DNA from: Streptomyces sp. NBC_01197
GTDB lineage: Bacteria > Actinomycetota > Actinomycetes > Streptomycetales > Streptomycetaceae
Direction: 5' to 3'
Length of the DNA stretch: 64,000 nucleotides
Assembly (NCBI RefSeq): GCF_036010505.1
Contig: NZ_CP108569.1
Location: forward strand, 806,001-870,000
This document shows positions 17,188 to 26,338 of this stretch, in pieces. The notes under the pieces were generated by a model. It made no database searches. It worked only from the letters and a program-made list of their open reading frames with translations, and was not told the origin of the DNA. Positions within the stretch are counted from its first letter, which is position 1. Each line of letters starts with the position of its first letter. A program made the translations under genes and the position numbers.

Positions 17188-19114
17188 GGTGCATCTCCTC
17201 CTTGGAGGATTCGTCGGGGAAACCGTCGGGGAAATCGTTGTCGCAGTACGGCGGTTGGCCGTGGTCCGGCCTCTCGGGCTCGGCCTCGGCGAGGCTGATG
17301 CCGCGCTGGAAGGCCGCCATCAGGCCCGGGTCGTGGACGGCGGGGTGCTCCTCGTCGGGCCGGGGGGCCGGCGCGTCCTTGAGCTGGGGGACCAGGTGCT
17401 GCTGGCTTCTGCGCCGGGGCAGATCGGGCCGGTTCGCGGGCGAGAGCAGCGGCAGGGGCCCGGTGGCGTACCGCGCGCTGTCGGTCACGGCTCCGGCGTC
17501 CGGCGGCGGTCCGTGGTGGGCGCCCGGGAGCGCCGCGGCCGGGTTGGGCCGCTCGCCCTCCGCCTTCCGTACGGGCAGCGGCGGGGCGGAACGGCCGGAC
17601 GGGGCCATCAGCTCATCGGGGGCGTGGGGCGAGTGGGGCCCGGCCTGGAGCAGTGCCTCCGTCGACCGCGGTCCCGGTACGAGCGGTGCCTGGTGTGCTG
17701 GAGACTCCTGGTGGGCCTGTGGGGTGTGAGGTGCCGGTGGGGCCTGGGACGCCTGCGGAACCTGGTGTGCTTGCTGGGTCTGCTGGGCCTGGAGTGTCTG
17801 CTGGGCCTGGGGTGTACGTCCGGCCGCCCCCGTCCGGAGCCCGGTCTCGTCGGCGCCGAGCAGGGCGGTGGGCAGGACGAGTACCGCCTGGACCCCGCCG
17901 TAGATATTGGTCTGGAGCCGGACCGAGACACCGTGCCGGCGGGCCAGCGCGGCGACCACGTACAGGCCGATCCGTCCGTCCTGGAGCAGATGGGCGACGT
18001 TGACCTGGTCGGGCTCGGCGAGCAGGGCGTTCATCCGGTCCGTCTCGGTGACGGACATGCCGAGGCCCCGGTCCTCGACCTCGACGGCCAGTCCGGCGGT
18101 GACGTGCTGGGCACGGAGCAGCACTTGGGTGTGCGGGGCGGAGAACACCGTGGCGTTCTCGACCAGTTCCGCCAGCAGATGGATGACGTCGGCGACGGCG
18201 TGGCCGCGCAGTGTTCCGTCGACCGGCGGCACCAGTTTGACGCGGGGGTACTGCTCGACCTCGGCGACGGCGGAGCGCATCACCTCGGTGAGGGAGACCG
18301 GGTTGGACCACTGGCGCCGGGAGATGGCGCCGCCGAGCACCGCGAGGTTCTCCGCGTGTCTGCGGATACGGGTGGCCAGATGGTCAACCTGGAAGAGGCC
18401 CTTGAGCAGTTCGGGGTCCTCGACCTGGTTCTCCAGCTCGTCGAGCAGCTGGATCTCCCGGTGCACCAGCGACTGGAGGCGCCGGGCGAGATTGACGAAG
18501 ACCTCGACCTTCTGCTCGTCGACCGTGGTCACGGCGGGCGGGGCGATCCGCGCGGCCCGGACCACGGACTCAACGGCGGCTTCCTGGGCCCGGTTCAGCT
18601 CAACGGCGAGCAGGTCGAAGGCGTCGCCCCGGGACGGCCCGGCGGTACCGCCCCGTCCGCCGGGCGGGGCCTCCCCCCTGCTGAGCCGGTCGACCACGGC
18701 CCGCAGGTCGGCCTGGCCGCGCGCGCTGGAGCGGCGCAGCCCGTTGCACCGGTCGAGCACCGTCCTGGTGACCCGGTCGGCGCCCAGCGCGGCGGCGGCC
18801 ATGGCGGCTGCCGCGAGCGCTGCGCATCCGGCCAGCACCCCGCGCAGTGCCACCGAGGGGTGGACCCCGGCGGAGTGGATCGTGTAGACGACGGCCGCGG
18901 TGCCGCTCAGGGCCGCTACGACGGTGGGAAGAATGGCGGTACGCAGCAGCTGAGGCCGTATGCGGGCCTCGGGTGTCGGCGGTACGGACCGCGAGCGGCG
19001 GGCGGACGGGGCCGCGGAGGAGCCCGGCCGGGAGGCCGGGCGGTTGCCCGCCCGGCCGTGCCGTCCGCCTTCCGGCCGGTCGTTCCGCGCTTCGGGTGCG
19101 CGAAGTTGAGACAT
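17177..19114 (-). CDS. Conservon sensor histidine kinase (CvnA-like)
   Basis: 645 residues. A proline/arginine-rich N-terminus is followed by two adjacent membrane helices (about residues 58-80 and 90-112) with only a short external loop, a dimerisation region and an HATPase domain with the N-box in LLAELVENATVF and the G-box in VEDRGLGMS. After the kinase core comes a low-complexity Gln/Ala/Pro tail (roughly residues 430-480), then a disordered C-terminus. Unlike canonical kinases there is no linked response regulator; output is expected through the CvnB-C-D proteins. First gene of the operon, divergent from the P450 gene. Confidence 0.92.
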   Translation of the reverse strand: MSQLRAPEARNDRPEGGRHGRAGNRPASRPGSSAAPSARRSRSVPPTPEARIRPQLLRTAILPTVVAALSGTAAVVYTIHSAGVHPSVALRGVLAGCAALAAAAMAAAALGADRVTRTVLDRCNGLRRSSARGQADLRAVVDRLSRGEAPPGGRGGTAGPSRGDAFDLLAVELNRAQEAAVESVVRAARIAPPAVTTVDEQKVEVFVNLARRLQSLVHREIQLLDELENQVEDPELLKGLFQVDHLATRIRRHAENLAVLGGAISRRQWSNPVSLTEVMRSAVAEVEQYPRVKLVPPVDGTLRGHAVADVIHLLAELVENATVFSAPHTQVLLRAQHVTAGLAVEVEDRGLGMSVTETDRMNALLAEPDQVNVAHLLQDGRIGLYVVAALARRHGVSVRLQTNIYGGVQAVLVLPTALLGADETGLRTGAAGRTPQAQQTLQAQQTQQAHQVPQASQAPPAPHTPQAHQESPAHQAPLVPGPRSTEALLQAGPHSPHAPDELMAPSGRSAPPLPVRKAEGERPNPAAALPGAHHGPPPDAGAVTDSARYATGPLPLLSPANRPDLPRRRSQQHLVPQLKDAPAPRPDEEHPAVHDPGLMAAFQRGISLAEAEPERPDHGQPPYCDNDFPDGFPDESSKEEMHHGE

Positions 19115-19377
19115 CAGCGTCCTCGGTACGTGGGATACCAGGGCTCACCGACAGGGAAGGCAACTCACCTGACGCGTCTCCCTGTTGATCAGCAGCCACT
19201 CACAGTAGTCGCCACGCCGTGGGGCTCGATGTCTAGTTGCCGAACTTGCGCGCCGAGCGTCCCGCTCTGGTATGAGGGCTCGTACGCGCGGCCGAAAATT
19301 ATGCTGGTGTCACGGCCCCGATATGGCTGGCGGCGCCGACATGACTGACGGAGCTGACGTGACGGACGGAGCCACCC

Positions 19378-20751
19378 ATGACCAACAGGGCTGACAGAGC
19401 CGAGAGAACCGCCCGTGCCGACCACGCACCGGGCCTGCGGAACGGCTGGGCATATGGTCCGGGCAGTATTGCGCGCATGACGAATATCCGATCACGCATG
19501 ACCACGTGGCTGGGCCGCCGATATATAGCGAATATCCGCAAGAAGGGCTTTGACCTGTCCAGCGCCTCACTGCTTCCCGAGGCGACCCTCATGCCGCTGC
19601 GGCGCACCGGCCTCGACCCGGTCCCCGATCTCGGCGAACTGAGGGAGAGGGAACCGATCAGCAAGCTGTCCGTACCGCTCGGAATGAACGTCTGGCTGGT
19701 CACGGGGTACGAGGAGGCCAAGGCGGTACTGGGCCGAACGAAGGGCTTCAGCAACGACTTCACCAATCTGATAGGCAACGCCGGCGTCACCGAGGGCCAG
19801 CACCCCGGCGGCCTCGGTTTCTCCGACCCGCCCGTCCATACACGTCTGCGCCGTCTGCTCACGCCGGAGTTCACCATGCGCCGGCTCGCCAGGCTCACGC
19901 CGCGCATCCACGAGATCGTCGAGGACCGGCTCGACGAGATGGCGCGGACCCCGGGCCCCGTCGACCTCGTCCAGGCGTTCGCGCTGCCGATACCCTCCCT
20001 CGTCATCTGCGAACTCCTCGGCGTCCCGTACGAGGACCGGGAGGACTTCCAGCGCCTGGGCACCACCCGCTTCGACCTCTTCGCCGGGGCCGACGCCTCG
20101 TTCGGCGCGATATCCGAGTCCCTCTCCTATCTCCGCGACATCGTCAAGAAGCAGCGCGAGAACCCGGGCGACGGCCTGCTCGGCATGCTGATCAAGCAGC
20201 ACGGCGACGCCATCGACGACGAGGAACTGACCGGCCTCGCCGACGGAGTGCTGACCGGCGGCCTGGAGACCACCGCCAGCATGCTCGCCCTGGGCACCCT
20301 GGTACTCCTGCAGAATCCGGACCACTTCGAGACCCTGCGCGACGACGACGCGGCCGTGAGCCCCTTCGTGGAGGAGCTGCTGCGCTATCTCACGGTGGTC
20401 CAGGTCGCCTTCCCGCGCTTCGCCCGCGAGGACATGGAGATCGCCGGTACCCGGATCTCGGCCGGCGACGTGGTGCTGTGCTCCCTCAGCGGCGCCGACC
20501 GGGACGCCTCCCTCGGCCCCGGCATGGACGCCTTCGACCCCACCCGCGCGTCCTCGTCCCACATCGCCTTCGGTTACGGCATCCACCGCTGCATCGGCGC
20601 CGAACTCGCCCGGATGGAGCTCTGCGCGGCCTACCCGGCGCTGCTGCGTCGCTTTCCGGCCATGTCGCTGGCCGTACCGGAGGAGGAACTCGCGTTCCGC
20701 AAGTACTCCGCCGTCTTCGGCGTCGACTCCCTGCCCGTGCACCTGGGCTGA
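19378..20751 (+). CDS. Cytochrome P450
   Basis: 457 residues from the ATG at 19378, which has GGAG 6 nt upstream; ATGs at 19477 and 19498 are possible shorter starts. Heme-binding loop FGYGIHRCIG with C405, ExxR in EELLR, and I-helix GLETTAS. Soluble class I bacterial P450 needing a ferredoxin partner, not encoded here. In Streptomyces, P450 genes often accompany conservons, usually in the same operon; here the gene is divergent with a 263-bp shared upstream region, suggesting co-regulation. Substrate unknown. Confidence 0.93.
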   Translation: MTNRADRAERTARADHAPGLRNGWAYGPGSIARMTNIRSRMTTWLGRRYIANIRKKGFDLSSASLLPEATLMPLRRTGLDPVPDLGELREREPISKLSVPLGMNVWLVTGYEEAKAVLGRTKGFSNDFTNLIGNAGVTEGQHPGGLGFSDPPVHTRLRRLLTPEFTMRRLARLTPRIHEIVEDRLDEMARTPGPVDLVQAFALPIPSLVICELLGVPYEDREDFQRLGTTRFDLFAGADASFGAISESLSYLRDIVKKQRENPGDGLLGMLIKQHGDAIDDEELTGLADGVLTGGLETTASMLALGTLVLLQNPDHFETLRDDDAAVSPFVEELLRYLTVVQVAFPRFAREDMEIAGTRISAGDVVLCSLSGADRDASLGPGMDAFDPTRASSSHIAFGYGIHRCIGAELARMELCAAYPALLRRFPAMSLAVPEEELAFRKYSAVFGVDSLPVHLG

Positions 20752-20920
20752 CCGGCCGGCCGGCGCACGGCCCGGTCCCGCCGGAGCAGGGGCGGGCGGG
20801 GCCGGCGGAGGAGCGGCTCCCCCTGTCCGCCCCCTATGCCTGAGCCATGGCCGGCGCCACGGTGGGTCGGACAGCCTGATGAGGGCGGCCTCACGCGCCT
20901 TGGCAACCGGCGCCCCGCGG

Positions 20921-22195
20921 TCACTCGCTCGGAGGTTCCGGTTCACCCTCGTCGGGGTGGGAGAGCAGGTCGGGGGCCGTGTTCCGGGGGCCTTCGGGGG
21001 CGCAGGGGCCGTGCCATTCGATGAAGAGAACAGTGGCGTCGTCCTGGAGCCGGCCCTGGTGGTAATCGAGGATGTTACGGATCAGACGGCGCAGGGTCTC
21101 CGGGACGGGCAGCCCGTCGGCGTTGTGACGGAGGATGAAGTTCATGAAGCGGTCCAGGCCGAACTCCTCACCGCCCGGTTCGTGGGTTTCGGTGATTCCG
21201 TCGGTATAGAGGACGAGGCGGTCGCCGGGACGGAGCTGTTCCCGGCACTGGGTCGCTTTCACGCCGAGATCGGTACCGAGGGGGGCGCCGGGCGGGCATG
21301 GCAGCAGGCCGGTCCAGCTCCCGTCGCGAATCACGATGGGCGAGTGGTGGCCGTGGCTGATCCAGGTCAGCTCCCCGCTGCGCATGTCGAGGTCGGCCAG
21401 GATCGCGGTGACGTAGCGGGTATGGGCCAGCTGCTCGACCAGAATGCTCTCGATGACCCGGCCCGTCTCGACCAGGTCGGCTCCCTGGCGGCGCGCGTTG
21501 CGGCAGGCGGCCACCGCGAGGTTCGCGGCCAGGCCGGCGGCGATATCGTGCCCCATCGCGTCGAAAATTGCGAGATGAACCTTGTCATCGGCCAGGGCGT
21601 AGTCGAAAGCGTCCCCGCCGACTTCGTAGGCGGGCTCCAGTGCGGCGCCGATCGTCACGCGGCTGTTGGCGAACGCGCGCGGCGGCATCAGATTCCACTG
21701 CATTTCCGCAGTCACGTTCATCGGACGGACGCGTATCCGCCGGGCGAAGGAGTCACTGTGCGGTCGTTTCTCCACCAGCAGCATGGCGACCAGCGACGCC
21801 AGGTGCCGCATCGCATCCATTTCCTGTGCGCTGTCGCCGTCGGTGTCGACACGCAGGACTCCGATGCGCTCGGCGCCGTCCAGTAGCGGCACCCACCACC
21901 GGCCCGTGTCCGCCCCCACCTCGGCCAACGGTTTGATGGTCTCGAAGACCCGGCCGGCCGGCGTGTCGGCAACCGGCAGGTCGTCCGGCAGTCCGTCCGC
22001 TTCGCGGCCCGCGTCCAGGCCGCGCCCGGTCAGTAGCCGCAGCCGGTCTTCTTGCAGGTCAGCGACGTAGATCAGCACATTGGCCAGGCCGGCCTTCGCT
22101 GCATGATCACGCACCGCGCCGGGCAGTTCCTCCATCGACATGGTGTGACAGGCATCGAGCAGTCCGACCAGCATCTGCTCACTGGTACGCGGCAC
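20921..22195 (-). CDS. GAF-PP2C (SpoIIE-type) serine phosphatase
   Basis: About 424 residues. An N-terminal GAF-like sensor (about residues 1-165) is followed by a PP2C/SpoIIE domain with the metal-site motifs VGGDAFDYA, FDAMGHDIAAG, LYTDGITE and DDATVLFIEW. Proteins of this type dephosphorylate anti-anti-sigma factors and so release sigma factors, or act in related partner-switching circuits. GTG at 22195 chosen because AGGTGA lies 5 nt upstream. Confidence 0.9.
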   Translation of the reverse strand: MPRTSEQMLVGLLDACHTMSMEELPGAVRDHAAKAGLANVLIYVADLQEDRLRLLTGRGLDAGREADGLPDDLPVADTPAGRVFETIKPLAEVGADTGRWWVPLLDGAERIGVLRVDTDGDSAQEMDAMRHLASLVAMLLVEKRPHSDSFARRIRVRPMNVTAEMQWNLMPPRAFANSRVTIGAALEPAYEVGGDAFDYALADDKVHLAIFDAMGHDIAAGLAANLAVAACRNARRQGADLVETGRVIESILVEQLAHTRYVTAILADLDMRSGELTWISHGHHSPIVIRDGSWTGLLPCPPGAPLGTDLGVKATQCREQLRPGDRLVLYTDGITETHEPGGEEFGLDRFMNFILRHNADGLPVPETLRRLIRNILDYHQGRLQDDATVLFIEWHGPCAPEGPRNTAPDLLSHPDEGEPEPPSE

Positions 22196-22357
22196 GGCAC
22201 TCACCTGATCCCGCGAGGTGACGACCCGTATCCGTCCGCACCACCCATCAAGGGGAGCACGGGCCGCAAGCGCACGGCAGACGAAGACGAGAAGCCGTTT
22301 GAGGGCTCTCCCCCACCGTACGGCCACTGCCCCACAGGCACGCAAGGACGGGAGGGC

Positions 22358-23494
22358 TCACCGCGGCTTGCCGGCCTTCGCCGGACGCTGTTCCGTACGG
22401 AGGAGTGCGAGTACCGCGCTGACCGGTGGCAGGACCAGTGCCGTCAGGAGCACCAGGCTCACGGCGGCCGGGACGATCTCCATCACGGCGCCGGCGGCAT
22501 ACGGGTTGTCGTTCGTGAGCCACAGCACCGTGAGGCCGACAGGGTGGGCCAGAGGCTCCGCGGCGTACGACAGGGCGGTGTACGCGGCGACGGCGGCGGC
22601 CGTGAGCAGCGCGCAGACGGGCAGCGCCCGCCACCGCCGTGCGCCGCCCGTCAGCGACCAGGACCGGCGTACGGCGGCCCGGGCGGTGGACGCACCGTTC
22701 ACCGCGGCGGCGGTGGCAAGGCTCAGGCGGAGCCATACGAGGAGCGCGATGATGACGACGACGGACGTCAGGCCGTTGGCCAGCAGCCGGTAGCGCGTGC
22801 TGCTCCAGTAGTCGAGCGGCTCGATCTCGATGCCCATCATGCCCCCGTGCCGGAAGAAGCCCGCCACGAGATAGGCCAGCAGCGCCAAGGGCAGCGTGCA
22901 CACGAGCGTCAGTAGCTGCACGCGGAGGGCGAGCCAGATGTACGGGCGGCTGCGCCGCCACAGCTCGCCGGGGCCCGGGCGCCGACCGCCCGCCTCCGCG
23001 TCACGGACTGCCACGGCGTTCGCGACGTGCAGCAGGGCGAGGACGAAGACGGCGAGAATCAGCAGCAGCCCCATGAAAGGGAGGCTCCTGAGGAAGATGG
23101 AGGTGTACTGCTCCGGGAAGTAGCCCACGGGCGGATCCTCGTACGCTATCTCCGAGCGAGCGCCCTTCCAGGTGAGGGCGAAGTTGTGCCAGGAGGCGGC
23201 GAACGCCGCCGTCACCAGCGCGCAGCCCCCAAGCGCGGCGAACAGCGCGACGCCGAACGAAAGGCCGTACAGGCCACGCCAGTTGCCACGGAAAAGTCCC
23301 AGGGCGCCTGCGGTGAGCCCCCGCCGTCGCGGCAACCCGCCCGGGGTTCCCCCTCCCTCCGAGAACTCCCGGTTGTTCTCCGCTCCGTCGGGCAACGCCG
23401 CCTGTCGGTTCTCCCGCGCCACCGCTTGCGCCCCTCTCCGTACCGTGCCGGTGGAGCTGTCTTCCGCCGGCCCCGCGTATGCCCCCAACCACAT
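22358..23494 (-). CDS. Multi-pass membrane protein, family not recognised
   Basis: About 378 residues. A cytoplasmic N-terminus of about 60 residues precedes six or so hydrophobic helices (for example YGLSFGVALFAALGGCALVT, LLLILAVFVLALLHVANAV and LLTALVLPPVSAVLALL). The arrangement recalls the membrane domain of glycerophosphodiester phosphodiesterases, but no catalytic domain is present. The start is uncertain: ATG 23494 is used here, GTG 23518 is possible, and GTG 23422 has the best ribosome site (GGAGAGG), with TTGACT (18-bp gap) CATACG upstream as a possible promoter. Function unknown. Confidence 0.7.
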   Translation of the reverse strand: MWLGAYAGPAEDSSTGTVRRGAQAVARENRQAALPDGAENNREFSEGGGTPGGLPRRRGLTAGALGLFRGNWRGLYGLSFGVALFAALGGCALVTAAFAASWHNFALTWKGARSEIAYEDPPVGYFPEQYTSIFLRSLPFMGLLLILAVFVLALLHVANAVAVRDAEAGGRRPGPGELWRRSRPYIWLALRVQLLTLVCTLPLALLAYLVAGFFRHGGMMGIEIEPLDYWSSTRYRLLANGLTSVVVIIALLVWLRLSLATAAAVNGASTARAAVRRSWSLTGGARRWRALPVCALLTAAAVAAYTALSYAAEPLAHPVGLTVLWLTNDNPYAAGAVMEIVPAAVSLVLLTALVLPPVSAVLALLRTEQRPAKAGKPR

Positions 23495-23547
23495 GACGTT
23501 AGTCAACGCCGCCCTCACCCTGGAGAGGCGACTCCGAGGACGATCGA

Positions 23548-24144
23548 TCAGTGCTTGACCGGGGGGCAGTAGCCGGTGTTCTCGCCGATGCTGTTGATCT
23601 CGGCATTGGAGCGGGAGTCGCCCGCGTAGTCGGTCTGGTTGGTGCAGCTGGTGCCGGGCTTCTTGGGGGTGCCCGCAGGCGTGCTCTTCTTCTCCGGTGC
23701 CGGGCAGTGGCCCGTGTTCTCGCCGATGCTGTTGATCTCGGCATTGGAGCGGGAGTCGCCCGCGTAGTTGATCTGGTTGGTGCAGCTCACCCCGGACTTC
23801 GCGGAGGCGCCGGAGGATGTGCCCGTGGATGTGCCCTTCTTCTCCGGTGCCGGGCAGCGGCCGGTGTCCGCGCCGATGCTGTTGATCTCGGCGTTGGAGC
23901 GGGGGTCACCGGCGTAGTTGATCTGGTTGGTGCAGCTCACCCCGGACTTCGCGGAGGTGCCCGAGGTCGAGCCCTTGGCGGACTTGGATGCGGGAGCGGG
24001 GGACTGCGTAGTCGAGGAGGAGGACGAGCCGGCCTTGGAGGACGAGGCCGCGTCGGTGCCGTTGTTGTCACAGGCCGTGAGCGCCAGACCGGCAGCCACA
24101 GCGGCGAGGGCGAACATCGAGATCTTCTTCTTCCGAACGAGCAT
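23548..24144 (-). CDS. Lipoprotein with three cysteine-pair repeat modules
   Basis: 198 residues. Lipobox LTAC with lipidated C25, then a Ser/Ala/Lys-rich linker (about 30-68) and three nearly identical 28-residue modules at 71-98, 121-148 and 167-194. Each module starts with CTNQ and ends TG-x-CP, with exactly 26 residues between its two cysteines and a conserved core YAGD-x-RSNAEINSIG. Modules are joined by EKK/TSTGT-type linkers. The second of two tandem ATG codons is used, as AGGAG lies 6 nt upstream. I know no characterised protein with this module. One disulfide per module and a surface-displayed binding role are inferred. Confidence 0.85.
   Translation of the reverse strand: MLVRKKKISMFALAAVAAGLALTACDNNGTDAASSSKAGSSSSSTTQSPAPASKSAKGSTSGTSAKSGVSCTNQINYAGDPRSNAEINSIGADTGRCPAPEKKGTSTGTSSGASAKSGVSCTNQINYAGDSRSNAEINSIGENTGHCPAPEKKSTPAGTPKKPGTSCTNQTDYAGDSRSNAEINSIGENTGYCPPVKH
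23563..23934 (-). repeat. Three in-gene repeats encoding the cysteine-pair module
   Basis: Near-identical 84-bp segments at 23851-23934, 23701-23784 and 23563-23646, separated by less conserved linkers. The periods are 150 and 138 bp. High DNA identity implies recent internal duplication. Confidence 0.85.
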
Positions 24145-24336
24145 CATTGTCTCCTCAACGGGTTCCAGCCCCTGGCGGGCAGGCCATCTGACCTTCGGGA
24201 ACATCGGCCGACCGGCCGGTGACCGGGCCTTTTGCCGTGGTTCTGAAAGTTGAGATGCCGGGGTGACCCCCGAAAGTTCCTGGCAAGATCGCCGTATGAC
24301 AGGACCGTGACATTCGGCCCGGCGTTCCATGACGAC

Positions 24337-24374
24337 ACAGCCCCCGCTGACCGGTGCCGGTCGGCGGGGGCTGT
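24337..24374 (-). terminator. Terminator after the DUF397 gene
   Basis: Long stem-loop: ACAGCCCCCGC pairs perfectly with GCGGGGGCTGT and the stem continues to 18 bp through one wobble pair, with a 2-nt loop. It lies 28 bp downstream of the DUF397 stop. Confidence 0.75.
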
Positions 24375-24402
24375 CGGTGACTCAGGGGTATGGCTGCTGC
24401 GG

Positions 24403-24612
24403 TCAGGCCCTCAACTCGCCGTCGCGCAGGGCGGAGACAAACGCCGCCCAGCCGTGCGCGGCGAATGTGACGACGGGGCCGTCGGGCTTCTTACTGTCAC
24501 GTACGGGGACAGCGGCAGCGAAGCCGTCAGCGACCTCCAGGCACTGGCCGCCATCCTGGTTGCTGTAGCTGCTTTTGCGCCAAGTCACTGCAGTCAGGTC
24601 GAGGGATCGCAC
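24403..24612 (-). CDS. DUF397 protein
   Basis: 69 residues forming a single DUF397 domain: TWRKSSYSNQDGGQCLEVAD, then VPVRDSKKPDGPVVTFA and the W-x2-F end. These small proteins are abundant in Streptomyces and nearly always encoded next to an XRE/DUF5753 regulator, as here. BldB and WhiJ-linked relatives act in development. Its start overlaps the end of the upstream regulator gene by 19 bp, so the pair is translationally coupled. Confidence 0.93.
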   Translation of the reverse strand: MRSLDLTAVTWRKSSYSNQDGGQCLEVADGFAAAVPVRDSKKPDGPVVTFAAHGWAAFVSALRDGELRA

Positions 24613-25436
24613 GGTACTTCCTCCAGAATGCGCAGAATGAACTTCCGCGACTCGGCTGGGGACAAAGCCAGGTCGCGTACCGAATCGTACGCACGTTGCA
24701 GCCGTTCAACCGGAGCAATTTCCTCGATGAGTTCACCCCTGTACCCGTTTTCGGCGTAGGCCACGGTACGCCCCTCGGGCAGGCGGAGGAACATCACGTC
24801 CGCGTTGGTGAGACCGTGCAACCCAGCCCCGAACGGCACCACCTGTACGGTCACATCGTCCCGCTCGCCAACTTCCAGTAGATACTCCAACTGCTGCCGC
24901 CACTGCGTCGGGTCCCTCAGCGGCGTCCGCAACACCGCCTCCGACAGGATGGTCCGGAAGTGCGGCGGGTCTTCACCGGCCAGCAACTCCCGGCGCCCCA
25001 TCCGCGCCTCCACCTGCTGCTCCAGCTCATCTCCCTTGAGGCCACCTGCAGCCAGCACCTCTCGCGCATACCCCGGCGTCTGCAACAGTCCCGGCAGCAC
25101 GCTCACCGCAAAATGCCACAGGCTGGTCGCGTCCGACTCCAGAGCCATGTACTGCCGGTACCGCTCCCGGAACTGCGTACGGTCCCCCATGGCCAACTCC
25201 CAGAGGGCGAGCAGCATCCCCGGCGTACCGAAGTACTGGTCCAGCGCCTGGACGACTTCGGGCCCGCCCAGCGTCTCGCCCTTCTCTATCTTGCCGAACA
25301 GCGAGTAGTCCCAGCCGAGCCGGTCACCCAACTGCCGCAGGCTGACACCGCGCAGGGCGCGCAGTTTCCGTAACTCCTCGGCGAACCGCTGACGCGGCTC
25401 CTGGCTGCGGCTGGTGACGAGGCGTCGTTGCGGCAT
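24594..25436 (-). CDS. XRE-family regulator with DUF5753 (WhiJ-like)
   Basis: 280 residues. The HTH (LRALRGVSLRQLGDRLGWDY) spans residues 26-45, followed by the DUF5753 effector domain with LPGLLQTPGYAREVL and ERDDVTVQVVPFG. ATG at 25436 with GGAAGGAG 6 nt upstream. Partner of the DUF397 protein. Target promoter is probably its own; the 292-bp divergent region upstream is the place to look. Confidence 0.93.
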   Translation of the reverse strand: MPQRRLVTSRSQEPRQRFAEELRKLRALRGVSLRQLGDRLGWDYSLFGKIEKGETLGGPEVVQALDQYFGTPGMLLALWELAMGDRTQFRERYRQYMALESDATSLWHFAVSVLPGLLQTPGYAREVLAAGGLKGDELEQQVEARMGRRELLAGEDPPHFRTILSEAVLRTPLRDPTQWRQQLEYLLEVGERDDVTVQVVPFGAGLHGLTNADVMFLRLPEGRTVAYAENGYRGELIEEIAPVERLQRAYDSVRDLALSPAESRKFILRILEEVPCDPST

Positions 25437-25728
25437 GGCGCTCCTTCCAGGGCGCTCCGGCCTGCCCGGAATCCGCCCCCGTACCGGTACACATACACGC
25501 GCGCCCGCCGGTCCCCCGCATTCCATGTGGAAGGTGTGGAACGCGGCGGGCCGCGAGAGAACGAGGGAACGCCATCGATGCACCCCGGCCCACCCGGGCG
25601 GCATTCTCGTAACACCCCCACTACGCACCGTAATTCACCGCTGGTGGGCCCGGCAGCGAAACCGCACAACCCACGGGTCCGGCCCCTCGCCGCTCCCCAG
25701 GACACCGACCGCAAGGAGCCCCCCAGCC

Positions 25729-26019
25729 ATGTCGACGACTCCCCCGCTCCCGCGCCGTATCCCCCGCAACCCCTCCACCGACAGCCCGAAGGTCCAGGAG
25801 GCGCTCGACGCGCGCGACGCGCTCGCCGAGGCTCTGACCCGTGCCGGGATCCAGCTGCCCGCGATGGACGTACGCACGCCCTGGTTCGAGCCCGAGGCCG
25901 AGCCGGAGCGGGACGACGCCCCGGCGAGCACCCGGTACGCGCTGGTGTATCTCGGAGTGTGCTCCGCGCCGGTCGCGCTCGCGCTGGCCGCTGTCATCGC
26001 GAAGGGGGCGGGACAGTGA
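25729..26019 (+). CDS. Small membrane protein, unknown function
   Basis: 96 residues. The N-terminal 70 are hydrophilic (RRIPRNPSTDSPKVQEALDA) and the C-terminus has one membrane helix (YALVYLGVCSAPVALALAAVI). ATG at 25729 with AAGGAG 11 nt upstream. First of four rightward genes; the next start overlaps its stop (GTGA). I do not recognise a family. Confidence 0.7.
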   Translation: MSTTPPLPRRIPRNPSTDSPKVQEALDARDALAEALTRAGIQLPAMDVRTPWFEPEAEPERDDAPASTRYALVYLGVCSAPVALALAAVIAKGAGQ

Positions 26020-26288
26020 GTGCCACCCGGCAACCGGACCCCGACACGGCAACTCCCCGCCCTGGAACGCCCGTTCGCGACGTCGCCAGCAACCGCGTCG
26101 GCATCGTCATGGCGCACGAGGGCCCCTGGCTCCAGCTCCGGCCGCTGGGTGGCGGCCGCGAGTGGGACGCCGACCCGGCCCGGGTACGCCCGGTCGGCCC
26201 GGCCGAACTGCTGCAGGCCCGCGTCGCCGAGGCCAACGCCCGCAGCCGTGCCACAGGAGGAGAAAGTACTTTCCAATCTGGAAAGTAG
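26016..26288 (+). CDS. Small soluble protein, unknown function
   Basis: 90 residues. A Pro/Thr-rich N-terminus, then VGIVMAHEGPWLQLRPLGGGREWDADPARVRPVGPAE, which reads like a compact SH3- or KOW-like beta barrel, then a helix. GTG start overlapping the preceding stop. The last eight codons lie inside a 21-bp palindromic operator (26267-26287), an unusual overlap. Confidence 0.65.
   Translation: MSATRQPDPDTATPRPGTPVRDVASNRVGIVMAHEGPWLQLRPLGGGREWDADPARVRPVGPAELLQARVAEANARSRATGGESTFQSGK
26267..26287. promoter_or_regulatory. Palindromic operator upstream of the membrane protein/regulator pair
   Basis: TACTTTCCA, a 3-bp spacer ATC, then TGGAAAGTA: a perfect 9-bp inverted repeat. An additional half-site-like GGAAAG occurs at 26299-26304. 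It sits 52 bp before the start of a membrane protein gene that is coupled to a winged-helix regulator, so autoregulation is the likely role. AT content is far above the surroundings. Confidence 0.7.
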
Positions 26289-26338
26289 ATGGCACGATGG
26301 AAAGCGTCAGCTCCACCGTGTGCCTCAGAAGGGTCCGT

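Noticed and set aside
19340..19377. GACGGAG/GACG direct repeats before the P450 gene as an operator
   Set aside because: Short, imperfect and overlapping the ribosome site; more easily explained as low-complexity leader sequence.
22358..23494. Glycerophosphodiester phosphodiesterase
   Set aside because: Only a resemblance to its membrane domain is visible; the catalytic His/Glu residues of the barrel domain are absent.
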